A stretch of DNA of 64,000 bases from Sciurus carolinensis. Its lineage: Eukaryota > Chordata > Mammalia > Rodentia > Sciuridae. The notes under the pieces were generated by a model, which was given only the letters and a program-made list of their open reading frames with translations, did not search any database and was not told the origin of the DNA. Below, piece by piece: positions 45,444 through 57,245 of the stretch (its first letter is position 1; every line of letters begins with the position of its first letter). Position numbers and translations under genes: made by a program. The stretch lies in NCBI RefSeq assembly GCF_902686445.1, contig NC_062232.1, positions 37,032,454-37,096,453 of the forward strand, written 5' to 3'.

Positions 45444-45678
45444 CTAGCTTGGAAAGGAAGAAATAAAATGATCTCTTTATACAGATAACATCTTTGATAT
45501 AAAAATCCTAAGGAATTCACTAAAAAAAATCTATTACTGTATAATAACGAGTTCATACAGAATGAAGATACAAGATCAACAAACAAGCCAATTTTTTCTA
45601 TACTTGAAGTGAACAATCTGAAGTGAAATTAAGAAAACAATTCTATTTACAATACCATCAAGAAAAATTTTAAAAATA

Positions 45679-45900
45679 GTCAGATGTGGTGGAGCACTCC
45701 TATAATCCCAGTGACACGAGAGACTGAGGCAGGAGGATGGCAAGTTTAAGTTCAGTCTCAGCAACCTAATGAGACCTTGTCTCAAAATGAAATTTAAAAA
45801 GGGCTTGGGATGTAGCTCAGTGGCAGAACACCCCTGGGTTTAATCCTCAGTGAAGAAGGAGAAGGAGAAAGAAAAGGAGAAGGAGGTGGAGGAGAAACGT
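45679..45900 (+). mobile_element. Dimeric B1-ID SINE with purine-rich tail
   Basis: B1 half, linker and ID half (gggatgtagctcagtggc) in sense. The tail has evolved into a GAAGGAGAA purine tract at 45852-45896. Confidence 0.9.
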
Positions 45901-46509
45901 AGAAATAAATTAATAAAAGAAATTTTAAAACTATATTATACTCTGAAAACCATAAAACATCATTAAAGAAATTGAAGAAGACCTAAATAAATGGAAAATC
46001 ATCTTATGTTCATGGTTTAATAAAATTAATGTTGTTAAGAGGTTTGTACTTCCAAAATTCATTTTTAGGTTGAACATAGCCCCTCTCTGAATTCCAGTTG
46101 TCTTCTTTGTAGAAATTAATCAGCTGATTGTAAAATTTGTATGAAATTTAAAAAGAGCCACATTAACCAAAACAGTCGTGAAAAAGAACAATATTGTAGG
46201 ACTCACAATTCCCTATTTCAAAACTTACTACAAAGCTACAGTAATAAAAAAAAAAAAAATGTGGAGTGCTAGTTCAAGAATAGAAATATAGGTCAATGGA
46301 ACAGAATTGAGAATCCAGAAATAAACTCATGTGTCTATGGTGAACTGATTTGTGTGTGTGTGTTTTAGAGCATTATAATTATATGTATTATTTGGGATCC
46401 TTTTGACAAAATTATATATACAAGAAATCTGATTTCAATACCATTCCTCACCCTCTTCTCTCCCCACCTCCTCCTTTTCTCCCTTCTGCACTCTATTGAT
46501 CTTCCTTTC

Positions 46510-46766
46510 ACTTTTTTCTTTTTTTTTTCTTTTTGCAGGCAAGGGGTGAGGAGTGCCGCAGGGAGAGGGGTACCAGGGATTGAACCTAGGATGCTTAACC
46601 ACTGAGCCACATCTGTAGCCCTATTTTGTATTTTATTTAGAGACAGGGTCTCACTGAGTTGCTTAGGGCCTTGCTAAGTTGCTGAAGCTGGCTTTGAACT
46701 CACAATCCTCCCGCCTCCGTCTCCTGAGATGCTGGGATTACAGGAGTGCACCACTGTGCCTGGCCA
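46510..46766 (-). mobile_element. Dimeric B1-ID SINE, reversed
   Basis: Reversed dimer with a 35-40 base purine-rich extra segment (about 46538-46570) between the T tract and the reversed ID half, which may be a tail rearrangement. Confidence 0.88.
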
Positions 46767-47419
46767 CTTTAATTTATTTTTGATTGTTACTTTCTACATA
46801 TACGTAAAGGCGAAATTACCTTTGGTACATTTATATATGTATAACATGATTTTGTTAATTTCTTTCCCTTTCCCTTCCTTCCTCCTTCCCTCTCATTCTC
46901 CAACTTCTACTCCTCTGATCTTCCCTATATCTTTATGATATCCAGTCCCCTTCCCCACTTCCTTCTTTCCAGTATCTTGCTCTAGTTTCCATATATGAGA
47001 GAAAACATTCAAACCATGATTTTCAGTCTGGTTTATTTCTCTTAGCATGATGTCCTCCATTTCCATCCATTTACCTACAAATGCTATAATTTCATTCTTC
47101 TTTATGACTGAGTAAAATGCCCTTGTGTATATATACCACATTTTCTTGATCCATTCATCTATTGACAGGTATCTGGGCTGATTCCACAATTTTTCTATTG
47201 TGAATTGTGCTGCTACAAACATTATAGTGCCTGTATTACTATAGTATGTTGATTTTAGTTATTTTGGATAAAAGGAATGGGATAGCTGGACCATATGGTG
47301 GTTCCATTCCTAGTTTTTTGAGGAATCTCCACACTGCTGTCCAAAGTGATTATACTAATTTGCAGTCTCACCAACAGTGCAAGAGTGGACCTTCTCCCCC
47401 ACAGCCTCCCCAGTATTTA

Positions 47420-47583
47420 TTACTTGTATTCCTTTTTTGAATTTTTTTTTAGTTGTAGATGGACACAATACCTTTTCTATTTATTTATTTTTATGTGGTG
47501 CTGAGGACCGAACCCAGTGCCTCACACGTGCTAGGCAAAGGCTCCACCACTGAGCTACATCCCCAGCCCTGTTACTTGTATTC
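47420..47583 (-). mobile_element. Long-tail ID SINE, reversed, with perfect TSD
   Basis: Reversed tail (tttagttgtagatggacac) then reversed ID (gtggtgctgaggaccg; tgagctacatccccagccc). Perfect 12-base duplication TTACTTGTATTC at 47420-47431 and 47572-47583. Confidence 0.95.
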
Positions 47584-48827
47584 TTGATAATTGCCATTCT
47601 GACTGGAATGAGATGAAACTTCAGTATAGTTTTAATCTGCATTTCCATGATTGCTAGAGATGTTCCATGATCCTTTTTTTTCATATATTTGTTGATCATT
47701 TGTACTTCTTCTTTTGAGAAATTTCTGTTTAGTTCTCTTGCCCCTTTATTAATTGGGTTATTTGTGGCAAAATTTTTTCCCATTTCATAGGCTCTCTCTT
47801 CACTCTCTTAATCATTTCCTTTGTTGTACAGAAGCACTTACTGGAACTTTAGGGGTCTTGTTGAGGAAGTTGGTGCCTGACCCAAATGATGGAGTATTGA
47901 CCCTATGTTTTCTTCAAGCAGTTGCAAGTTTTCTGGTCTAATTTCTAAGTCTTTCTTCCTTTTGGTTTGACTTTTGTGCAGAGTGAAATTTACGGATCTA
48001 ATTTCATTTTTCTACATATAGATATTCAGTTTTCCCAACACCATTTGTTTAAAAGGCTTTCTTTTTTACAGTATATATTTTTGGTACCTTTGTCACATAT
48101 CGGATGGCTCAAAATATGTGACTTTGTCTCTGTCTTCTATTCTGTTCCATTGGTCTTCACATCTATTTTGATGCCAATATCATGCTGTTTTTGCTATTAT
48201 AGCTCTGTGGTATAATTTGAGATCAGGTATTGTGATGCCTTGTGCATCAATTTTCTTATTCAGACTTGCTTTGGCTATTCTGGGTCTCTTATTCTTCCAA
48301 ATGAACTTTAAGATAGTTTTTTTCCTAGTTCTGTGATGATTGTCACTGATATTTCAATGGGGATTGCATTGAATCTGTATATTGCTTTTGGTAGTATGGT
48401 CATTTTGGCGATATTAATTCTGTATATCCAAGAACATGGAAGGCTTTCCATCTTCTGAGATCTTCAATTTCTTTCTTTGGTGTTCTGTAGTTTTCATTGT
48501 AGAGATCTTTTACTTACTTGGTTAGATTAATTCTCAAGTTTTTTGTTTTGGTTTGATTTGAGGATATTCAGAGGATGGTTTTCCTGATTTCTTTCTCAGC
48601 TGAATTGCTATTAGAGCATAGAGAAGCTATTGATTTATGAGTGTTCATCTTGTATCCTGCTACTTTGCTAAATTCATTTAGCAGCTCTAGGAGTCTTCTG
48701 GTGGGATGGCAAACTGATTTTTTTTTTTTTTTTAATGTTGACAAGGGAGCATTCAGTGGTAAAAGAACAGTCTTTCCAAGAAACTGTGCTGGAACAACTG
48801 AATATCTACAGGAATAAGAAAGAATTT

Positions 48828-49043
48828 GGACCCCAGCATGGTGGTGTATGCCTATAATCACAGCAGCTTGGGAGGCTGAGGCAGGAGGATTTCAGGTTCA
48901 AAGCCAGTCTCAGCAATTTAGTGAGACTATAAGCAACCTAATGAGATCCTGTCTCAAAATAAAAAATAAAAAGAAGGACTGGGTATGTGGTTTAGTTGTT
49001 AAGTGCCCCTGGGTTCAATCCCTGGTATAAAAACAAAAACAAA
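48828..49043 (+). mobile_element. Dimeric B1-ID SINE
   Basis: Full sense dimer with an (AAAAC)n tail. Confidence 0.92.
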
Positions 49044-49075
49044 ACTCAAAGTTGATCAAAGACCTAAATGTAAGA

Positions 49076-49308
49076 GTTGAAACTATAATCAGGCATGGTG
49101 GAGCAATTCTGTTATCCCAGTGACAGAGGAGGCTGAGGCAAGAGGATCGCAAGTTCAAAGCCAGCCTTAGCAACTTAGTGAGGCCCTAAGTGTCCTAGAG
49201 AGACCCTGTCTCAAAATAAAAAAATAAAAAAGACTGGGGATGTGGATCAGGGGTTAAGTGCCCCTGGGTTTAATACCTTGTACAAAAAATAAAAAGTTAA
49301 AACTATAA
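49076..49308 (+). mobile_element. Dimeric B1-ID SINE with TSD
   Basis: Full sense dimer. Flanks GTTgAAACTATAA (49076-49088) and GTTaAAACTATAA (49296-49308) match at 12 of 13. Confidence 0.94.
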
Positions 49309-49820
49309 ACTGCTAGACAATAATATGAGTAAATCCTCATGACCTCACATTTGGCAATGAATTCTTAGTTATGGCACCAAAAACATGAGCAACAAGAGAA
49401 AAAAAAACAGATACATCAGATTCGATCAAAGTTAAAAACCTTTGTCCTATAAAGGACAAATGATTTATTAATTTTAAAGTGCCATGTTTTATACATGCAG
49501 AATATAAGTCAGGAAGTGAAATGACGGCACACAGAACGGTAGAAAATCTTTGCAAATCATATATCTGATAAGGGACTTGTATCTATAATATGTAGAAAAA
49601 ACTGCTATAACTTAGTAATAAAAAGACAACATAATTTTAAAATGGGCCAATGATCTGAATAGATATTTCTCCCAAGAGAAATATATAAATGACCAATAAA
49701 CACATGAAGGGATGTTATCATTAGTCACCAAGGAAATTTAAATCAAAACCATAATGAGATACCACCTCACACCCACTCAGATGGCTATAATCAGAAAGTC
49801 ATTTAATAGAGGCAGGTGTG

Positions 49821-49965
49821 GCTGGGGTTGTGGCTCAGTGTTAGAGCATTTGCCTGGCATGTGTGAGGCACTGTGTTCAATTCTCAGCACCACATATAAA
49901 TAAATGAATTAAAAAAAAAAAAAAAGTCTATCAACATCTAAAAAATATATTAAAAAAAAAAAAAA
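49821..49965 (+). mobile_element. Long-tail ID SINE
   Basis: ID body (gttgtggctcagtgttag), tail with two A15 runs around 'gtctatcaacatctaaa'. The central and terminal A-runs show how the tail expands. Confidence 0.9.
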
Positions 49966-49972
49966 AAGTAGA

Positions 49973-50180
49973 GCTAGACTTGGTGACCCAAGCCTCCAAT
50001 TCCAGCAATTCAAGAGACTGAAGCAGGAGGATCACAAGTTCAAGACCAACCTCAGCAAAATAGTAAGGCCCTAAGCAACTTAGCCAGACCCTGCCTAAAA
50101 ATAAAAAATAATAAGGGCTAGGGTATTGCTCAATGGTTAATCAGCCCTGGGTTCAATCCCTGGTACCCCTATCTCCCAAA
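49973..50180 (+). mobile_element. Dimeric B1-ID SINE
   Basis: Diverged sense dimer directly after the preceding ID tail (agctagacttggtgaccc; 'gggttcaatccctggtacc'). Confidence 0.88.
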
Positions 50181-50826
50181 AAATGTCAGTTAATAATAAG
50201 TATTAGAAGGATGTGGAGAAATCAAGGCCTTTGTACATTGCTGATTAGATTATAAAGTGATGCAGTTGCCTTGCCAATTTGGCAATCTCAAAATGTTAAG
50301 CACAGAATTACCATAGGATCAGCAAATTCCATTTCCATTTATAAACCCAGGTGAGATGAAAATGTCCATCTACAGAAAAACTTGTACATGCATGTTCAGA
50401 GCAGTATTAGTCATAATGGCCAAAAGGTGGAAGCAACCCTTATTAATGTTCATCAACTGATGAATGAATAAACAAAATGTGATGTATACATACAATAGAA
50501 TATTATTTGGCCATCTAAAGAAATGCAGTACTGATACATGCTACAATGTGGATCATCTGAAAAGATTCTGCTAAGTGAAAGAAAAAGGTAACAAAAGGCC
50601 ACATATTATATTATTCCATATATATGAAATATTCAAAATAAGGAAATCTATAGAGACAGAAAGTAGATCAGTGGTTTCTTAGGGCTGAGGAGAGGGATGG
50701 GTGTTAAGATAGGAGAGTAATACACAAAGAATATAAAATGTGTTTTCGAGGTAAAGAAAATATTTGAAAATTGTGATGGTTGCACTTATGGGAGAATATA
50801 CTAAAAATCATCGAACTGAATACTTT

Positions 50827-51289
50827 AAAATGGCTGAACTGCAATTCACAATAGCTAGATTGTGGAACCAACCTAGATGCCCTTCAGTTGATGAATGGAT
50901 AAAGAAACTGTGGTATATACATACAATGGAATATTATTCAGCCATAAAGAATAATAAAATTATGGCATTTGCAGGCAAATGGATGAAATTGGAGAATATC
51001 ATGGTAAGTGAGATAAGCCAATTTCAAAAAACCAAAGGACGAATGATCTCACTGATAAGTGGATGATGATACATAATGGGGGGTGGGAGGGAGGCAAGAA
51101 AGGAGGAAGGAGGGACTGTAGAGAGGGAAAAGAGGGATAGGGGAAGGAAAAAAATAACAGAATTAATCAAACACCATTACCCTATGTAAATGTATGATTA
51201 CACAAATGGTATGCCTCTACTTCATGTATAGAGAAACAAGATGTATCCCATTTGTTTACAATTAAAAAAAAAAAAAAATGACTGAGCTG
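50827..51289 (+). mobile_element. 5'-truncated young L1 with TSD
   Basis: Body 50842-51274: ORF2 C-terminus in frame (FTIARLWNQPRCPS ... ISLISG), G-rich 3' UTR and A14 tail. Flanks at 50827-50841 and 51275-51289 match at 13 of 15. Same subfamily as the full-length copy but without its TTAGGG units. Confidence 0.93.
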
Positions 51290-51294
51290 TAAGA

Positions 51295-51620
51295 ACCAAA
51301 GGCCAAATGTTCTCTCAGATATGCAGATGCCAACAGACATGGGTGGGGAGTGGGAGGTGTTAGAAGTTCTTTGGATTAGAGGATAAGATGAAGGGGAACA
51401 AAGGGAAGGGAGGGAGGATGGAATAGGAAACACAGTGGAATAAATGAGACAAAATTTCCCTAGGTTCATATATGAATACAAGACCAGTGTAACTCCACAT
51501 CATGTACAACCACAAGAATGGGTAGTTATACTCCATGTATGTGTATGTCAAAATACACTCTACAGTCATGTATAACTAAAAAGAAGAAATAAAAAATTAA
51601 AAATAAATAAAAAATTTTTA
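51295..51620 (+). mobile_element. L1 3' UTR, different subfamily
   Basis: Starts at 'accaaaggccaaatgttct' and ends 'catgtataactaaaaagaag' with A/T tail. This terminal sequence matches the mini-insertion at 13.7 kb. Confidence 0.85.
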
Positions 51621-51639
51621 AAATGGTTGGAATTGTGCT

Positions 51640-51785
51640 GTGGAAGTGGCTCAGTGGTAGAATGGTATAGTGCTTGCCTGGCATGCATGAGGTCCTGGGT
51701 TCAATCCCCAGCACCAATATAAATAAATAAAAAGGTCTGGGGATGTAACTCAGCAATAGCGTGCCCCTGGGTTCAATGCTCTAAA
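51640..51785 (+). mobile_element. ID SINE followed by a partial ID-like half
   Basis: First ID 51640-51718 (gaagtggctcagtggtag; gggttcaatccccagcacc), (AAAT)n, then a second ID-like segment 51736-51775 (ctggggatgtaactcagc). Confidence 0.85.
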
Positions 51786-51876
51786 TAATAGATATATATA
51801 TATATTTATTATATATATTATGTATAAATATTATATAATATATTATATAAATATAAATTTATAATATAAATTTTTC
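51786..51876. repeat. Palindromic AT-rich tract
   Basis: About 90 bases almost purely A/T, with TATATA runs and ATTATATAATATAT-type self-complementary stretches. Confidence 0.9.
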
Positions 51877-53914
51877 GCTAAAAATGAAATCACCTTTTAA
51901 AAAACGGCTGAGTTGTGTGGTATGTGTGTGTGTATTGTAGCTCAATGAAGCTATTTAAAAAATCAATGCCAAGTATAATGATACCTCAGGAGAACAGGGT
52001 GGTCTGACTCACGCATACATTTGTAAATCATAGTGAGCAGCAACACATAAACCCTGAAATAAGTGGTCTGAATGTGTTCTGGAAACTGGGTTAGGCACAG
52101 ATGCTCATGCCATCTCCCTACTCTACTTCTGGCCCCAGAAGATATTTCACTTGTTTATTCACCAAACTTTTATTGAACTTTTAGTTTTCTATAAAGCACT
52201 TGGTTTGGGTAGTGGGGACATACAAACAAATAGAACTGTTTAAACTCCCTGTCTAACAGGGTAGACAGACATGTAAATAACCTCCATAGGGTCCAATAAC
52301 AGACCCTCAGATTTTGTAAATAAGGTCAGATAAAAGTCACCCTCTGAATGAAAATCAACATAAAATGGATGAGCTTAGCCATGTATGTAAGATGCCTAAT
52401 GGATGCTTTATAAATGTGCTGTCGATAAAAAATACTTAGAAACCATCAGAGTCAGATGAAACGAACAAAGACCAGACCTGTAAACTGAAGCATTGAGCCC
52501 TGAGACTGGCTCTGAGTTCTCTCAGCCTCTGCCATCATCACGGGATCATATCCCTGAGAATTAGGAAGAGCACACTGTCTGTACCCCTGGCTTTGGTCTT
52601 TGATCTACCCTGGGGACTTTTTGTCTTGTTTTGACTTGTCATTTCCTATCTTTCAGCTCTCATATCCAATTTTGATCACATTTCCAACATCTGATTTGCT
52701 TCTTAAAGGAGTTGCCTTTGGCATCCTATGCAGATTTTTATAGCATCACACCCACTGATGCAGATCTTAAGCTGATACTAAGAGCTCCTTCTCGTCTTGT
52801 TCTGGTACCTGATGCACATGGAGCAATGAGGAAGCATCCTCAGGGAAACCTTCCTGGAATGTGAGTAATCTGCTTAATTATTTTGTCTAAAATGTATGAT
52901 GTGTCCATAGAAAGGAGATATTCTGCATAGAATGTAGAGAAAGACAATTCTGTCTGTGGCTTTCCAGGAGGGTCCAGAAGTGAGCTAACTTGGCTCTTTG
53001 GCCCTTGTGCTTCAGAATTTTTGGCAAACGTGATCCTCGAGGGAGAATGGCTCTGTCAGGTGACAGCAACTTTATGACACCAGCCACTTAAACCATCTCA
53101 AATCTTGTGGTCTGATTCCTATGCTCCCCCAATAATTATCCAGAAGTATAGTAATTTGGCCTCCTAGATCCTATTTCTATAAGGAAAGAAATGTACTGAT
53201 CAGCTCACTAGAGCAGTACTGTTTACTTGGGGTTCTAAGTCTTACTGTAATTTAATAAATTGGCATTTGGACATCCTGTATACTTGCAGTCTTTTGAACC
53301 TGTCTCTGGGTTCAAAGCTGAACTCCAGGACCCCAGCCTCCTGAGCCAATCCCAACATCTGTGAGGCCCTGTTGGAAAGGCCCACCAACCTCTCTTTCTA
53401 ACTTTTCTATTAAAGGCAACCACTGTTATTTCATGAGAGACACAATCTGGTACAGTTAAAAACTAAATGACAAGAAGGCATGACTTCCGAATGATTTTAT
53501 ATGTCTTGGCATGAAGGGAAGTGGGAGCTGTAAGACTTCACAGAAGAAATATCTCTGCCTTTAAAGGGTTTTCATTTGGCTTAATGATTTGAAAATCATT
53601 TTTCTAGTTATAAAAGTAATGCATGTTTAATGTTGGGAAATTGGGAAACATAGGAAAGCATAAATAGTAGAAAATGTAAAACATGATCAAAATTTAGATA
53701 GCTGAAGAAGTCCGGAAGTAGCTTCTACAAGGCATTCTTTCCTGAAGGTGTGGTAAGCAGTTTTTTGAACATTGACTGGACACAATCCCTCAAGTCCGGA
53801 CCAAAAACTCATTGACGTATCAGAGTGGGTTGAATTCAAATAGGGGCAAAATTTCAAGCTTAGGCTTTTATGAGATTCACTTTTAAATTCAGATCTTCTA
53901 CCTCAATTTTTTTT
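51877..53914. other. 2 kb repeat-poor region
   Basis: No named repeat except a possible ancient one at 53590-53700 (ttataaaagtaatgcatg). No ORF with a domain. A splice-like pair flanks 52657-52860, but all three frames contain stops. Confidence 0.4.
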
Positions 53915-54105
53915 TAAACTGTAGCCCACAGATGCACCTGCATCAGAACCACCTGGGGCAACTTATTTGGAAATGCAGATTCTTGGGGCCCATTGAAGAC
54001 CTACTGAATGAGAATCTCTGGAGGCAGAAGCAGTAATCTGCAACTGAATACACTCCTTAGTTGATTCTTATGCACACTAGAGTTTGAGAGCCACTTTGAA
54101 AAGAA
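53915..54105 (+). mobile_element. MER5-like hAT (Charlie) fragment
   Basis: 'gcatcagaaccacctgggg', 'aaatgcagattcttggggc', 'ctgaatgagaatctctgg' and 'gtttgagagccactttg' follow the MER5/Charlie nonautonomous consensus as remembered. Confidence 0.7.
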
Positions 54106-54169
54106 CTTTTCTGGGGTGGTGAAAATGGTGATTTAGTGTATGAATGTGGGTATTTTAAAACCTACCTGA

Positions 54170-54444
54170 AAAATTGGAACCCTTCTATGTGGCTTGTGAG
54201 GATATAAAATGGTATACAGCTACTGTGGAAAATGGGATGACAGTTCCTCAAAACTTAACCACGAAATTACCATATGATCCAGCAATCCCAATTCTGGGTA
54301 TATACCCACAATATTGAAAGCAAGGCCCCAAAGAGATGTTTATACACCCGGGTTTATAGTAGTAGTATTCACAATTGCAAAAAGGTGGAAGCAAACCAAG
54401 AATCCATCAGTGGATGAATGGATAAGTGAAATGGGATACAAACA

Positions 54445-54478
<34 letters not shown>

Positions 54479-54880
54479 GGAAAAGCTTTTGGACTTAAGA
54501 AGGAAGGAAATTTTGGCACATAACTACAATATTGATGAACCTTAAAGACATTATGCTAAATGAAGTAAGCCAGTCATAAAAGGACAAATAATGTATGATT
54601 CTACTTATTTGAGTTACCTCGAGTTTGACTGAATCTGACTAAATTCTTTAGACAGCAAGTAGAATAGTGGTTGCCAGGGGATAGGAAGGGGGCTGTTAAT
54701 GCAGAGTTGGTGTTTAATGGGTTGGGGGTTTCAGTTGGAAAAATGTGAAAGTTCTGGAAATAGGCGGTGGTGATGGTTTCACAACAATGTGAATACACTT
54801 AATGCCACAGAACTGCATGCCTAATAATGGAAAGAATGATAAATTTTATGTGATTTGTATTTTATCTCAATTCAAAGCAG
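54170..54880 (+). mobile_element. Old L1M ORF2 end and 3' UTR
   Basis: Sense L1M: 'aattaccatatgatccagc', 'aattctgggtatatacccac', then 'ggttgccaggggataggaa'. A (CA)n tract (54443-54477) has arisen inside. Confidence 0.85.
54443..54477. repeat. (CA)n microsatellite
   Basis: Pure CA tract in L1M. Confidence 0.95.
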
Positions 54881-54897
54881 ACACTCATACACTCATA

Positions 54898-55124
54898 CAA
54901 TAAGAGCAAATTATCTGAACTAGAAATCAAGAAAGCAATCTCATCTACAATAGCTACAAAAAAAAGAAAAAAAAACGCACTTAGGAATAAATTTACCCAA
55001 AGAGGTGAAAGATCTCCATAATAAAAGCTACCAAATACTGATGAAAGAAATGTAAGAGGACACCAAAAAAAATGGAAAGTTATCCATGAATCAGTAGAAT
55101 CAATATTCTTAAGATGTCCATACT
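54898..55124 (+). repeat. L1 ORF2 segment, copy A of a local duplication
   Basis: Aligns nearly end to end with 55990-56214 (shared 'caaattatctgaactagaaa', 'cccaaagaggtg', 'ggaaagt.atccA'). Same orientation, about 1.09 kb apart, with scattered substitutions. Confidence 0.85.
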
Positions 55125-55170
55125 GAAAACCAGAGTTTTGAGATGAGACTAGATTCCCCCCTTCCCCAAT

Positions 55171-55409
55171 TTCCTCTGGGTTCTTTTTTTTTTTTTTTTT
55201 TGGTGCCGGGGATTGAACTCAGGGGCACTCGACCACTGAGCCACATCTGTAGCCCTATTTAGTATTTTATGTAGAGACAGGGTCTCACTGAGTTGCTTAG
55301 CACCTCACTAAGTTGCTGAGGCTGGTTTTGAACTCATGATCATCCTGTCTCAGCCTCCGGAGCTTCTGGGATTACAGGCATGTGACACCATGCCCGGTTC
55401 CTCTGGGTT
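55171..55409 (-). mobile_element. Dimeric B1-ID SINE, reversed, with perfect TSD
   Basis: T-run, reversed ID, linker, reversed B1 in 55183-55397. Perfect 12-base duplication TTCCTCTGGGTT at 55171-55182 and 55398-55409. Confidence 0.95.
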
Positions 55410-55862
55410 TTGAAATTTTTGAATAAAATTCATGGACAATCACAGAAGGGAAAAGTAAACGGAGCAGGATTTATTTAAGTGAGAAGAGATAAAACTCCCA
55501 CCATGCAGGAGAGGGTTAGGGTTAGGGGGCCTGATAGCAGAACACCCATTTTGGTGTGCCAGCTTAGGAGTGTATATATGGTTCTGGGAACAGCATGGAG
55601 AAAACTGTATGTAAAATAAGCATTGAAAAAGTATCAAGCATATCATCTGGGTTCACCCCACCTTCCTTCCTATAACTTCCATCTGGGTTCACCCCCACCT
55701 TCTATTTTCTACCTCTGGGACAAAGGAGTTGGCCAGAGGTGTTCCACAGGTAAGCCTCAAGGTCTTTTACATTTGAAACAGGCGGATGGTGCTCATTAAT
55801 ATGTACAGGGTTAGCCTCCAGGTGTGGTTGAATGAGGCCCATTATCTTGACTGCCTGCTCAT
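55410..55862. other. Unclassified, includes short telomere-like run
   Basis: Between the two duplicated L1 segments. Contains GAGGGTTAGGGTTAGGGGG at about 55511-55529. No gene. It may be a reversed LTR remnant, but no ends are visible. Confidence 0.35.
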
Positions 55863-55973
55863 TTTACTCTCTATTTTTGGGGGGGGGAGGATGCTGGAGA
55901 TCGAGCCCAGGGCCTTGCAAGGCAAGCACTCTACCGACTGAGTTATCTCCCCAGCCCCTTTACTCTCTATTTT
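55863..55973 (-). mobile_element. Young ID SINE, reversed, with perfect TSD
   Basis: Body 55878-55958: G-rich start, reversed B box and A box (ctaccgactgagttatctcc). Perfect 15-base duplication TTTACTCTCTATTTT at 55863-55877 and 55959-55973. The reversed A tail is replaced by a G9 run. Confidence 0.95.
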
Positions 55974-56358
55974 ATACTCAAAACAAACACAATAATAGCA
56001 AATTATCTGAACTAGAAATCAAGAAGCAATCTCATCTACAATAACTACAAAAAAAAAAAAAAAAAAAACCCTTAGGAATAAAATCTACCCAAAGAGGTGG
56101 CAGATCTTCATAATAAAAGCTATCAAATACTGACGAAAGAAATGTAAGAGAACACCAAAAAATGGAAAGTCATCCACTGATTTTAAGAATCGATGTTCTT
56201 AAAATGTCTATACTACCCAAAGTTATTTATAGATCCAATGAAGTTCCTATCAAGATACAAATGACATTCTTCTTAGAATTAGAAAGAACAATACTAAAAT
56301 TGTATGAAGCTACAAAAAAATCCCAGATATCCACAGTTATCTTAAGGGGGATAAAAAA

Positions 56359-56575
56359 GCCAGCCAAGGTGGTGCACACCTGTAATTCCAGTAGCTCAGG
56401 AAGCTGAGGCAGGAGAATTGAAAATTCAAAGCCAGCCTCAGCAATTTAGCAAAACCCTAGGCAACTCAGCAAGACACTGTCTCAAAATTAAAAATAAAAA
56501 GGACCAGGAATGTGCTTCAGTGGTTAAGTGCCCCTGGTTTCCATCCCTGGTACCAAAAAACAAGCAAAACAAAAC
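56359..56575 (+). mobile_element. Dimeric B1-ID SINE
   Basis: Full sense dimer (agccaaggtggtgcacacc; 'aggaatgtgcttcagtgg') with A-rich tail. Confidence 0.9.
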
Positions 56576-57159
56576 CACAAACCTAGAGGCATTGTAATAC
56601 CTGACTTAAAAATACATGACAAAGCCCTAGTTATCAAAGCAGCATGGAATTGGCATAAAAACAGACAGAGCAATGGAACAATATAGAGAGCCTAGAAATA
56701 AACCCACACATCCACAGTCAACTAATTTTTGACAAAGGTGTTATGAACACTTAATGAAGAAAGTCATCTTAATAAATGATGCTGGGAAAATTGAATATCT
56801 ACATGCAGAAGAATGAAACTAGACTATCACTTACCAGTTACAAAAATCAAAATAAAAATGGATTAAAGACTTAAATGTGAGACATGAAACTACTAGGAGA
56901 AAACATAGAAGAAATGTTTTAGGACATTGAAATAGGCAAGGATTTTTTGGACAAAACCTCAAAAGCACAGGAAAGGAAAGCAGAAACAAATGAGATTTCA
57001 ACAAAAGAAACAATCAACAGAGTGGAGAGACAACTTTCAGAAGTGGAGAAATGTTCATAAACTATATTTCTCACAAGGGGTTAATATCGAAAATGGTGAA
57101 GGCACTCAAAAAACCTCAATAAACAAAAAACAAATAACCTGGGTGAAAAATGGGCAATC

Positions 57160-57245
57160 GGGTCTGAAATGCAGGTCAATGGTAGAGTATTTGCCTAGAA
57201 TGTGGTAGGCCCTTGGTTTGATCCCCAGCACTGCAAAAAGGGGGG
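57160..57245 (+). mobile_element. ID SINE
   Basis: Diverged ID body (aggtcaatggtagagta; 'tttgatccccagcactgc') followed by AAAAAGGGGGGG. Confidence 0.85.

Larger units (their letters stand above)
44930..46351 (+). mobile_element. Old L1M ORF2, left part
   Basis: Sense RT-domain and downstream ORF2 sequence in broken frames (cctcagaaagagcatttg; 'ccatggttaccattatat'; 'gtcaatggaacagaattga'). Interrupted by an ID SINE, a B1-ID SINE, and finally at 46351 by an antisense L1. Resumes at 48712. Confidence 0.82.
46343..48720 (-). mobile_element. 5'-truncated L1 inserted antisense into L1M, with TSD
   Basis: Antisense 3' UTR (46366-46985), then antisense ORF2 through Cys-rich region and RT part (46986-48711). 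Perfect nine-base repeat AACTGATTT at 46343-46351 and 48712-48720; removing the insert rejoins L1M sequence. Itself interrupted by a B1-ID SINE (46510-46766) and a long-tail ID (47432-47571). Frames are broken throughout. Confidence 0.88.
48712..50826 (+). mobile_element. Old L1M ORF2 and 3' UTR, right part
   Basis: Resumes the L1M cut at 46351: 'gttgacaagggagcattc', 'tggaacaactgaatatc', then the ORF2 end (aagccacatattatatt) and 3' UTR (gtggtttcttagggctgag; 'tatactaaaaatcatcga'). Four SINEs interrupt it. Confidence 0.82.

Noticed and set aside
52657..52860. Candidate 204-bp exon with tttcag acceptor and GTGAGT donor
   Set aside because: All three frames contain stops. One frame is open for the last 62 codons, but it resembles nothing I know and no partner exon is seen.
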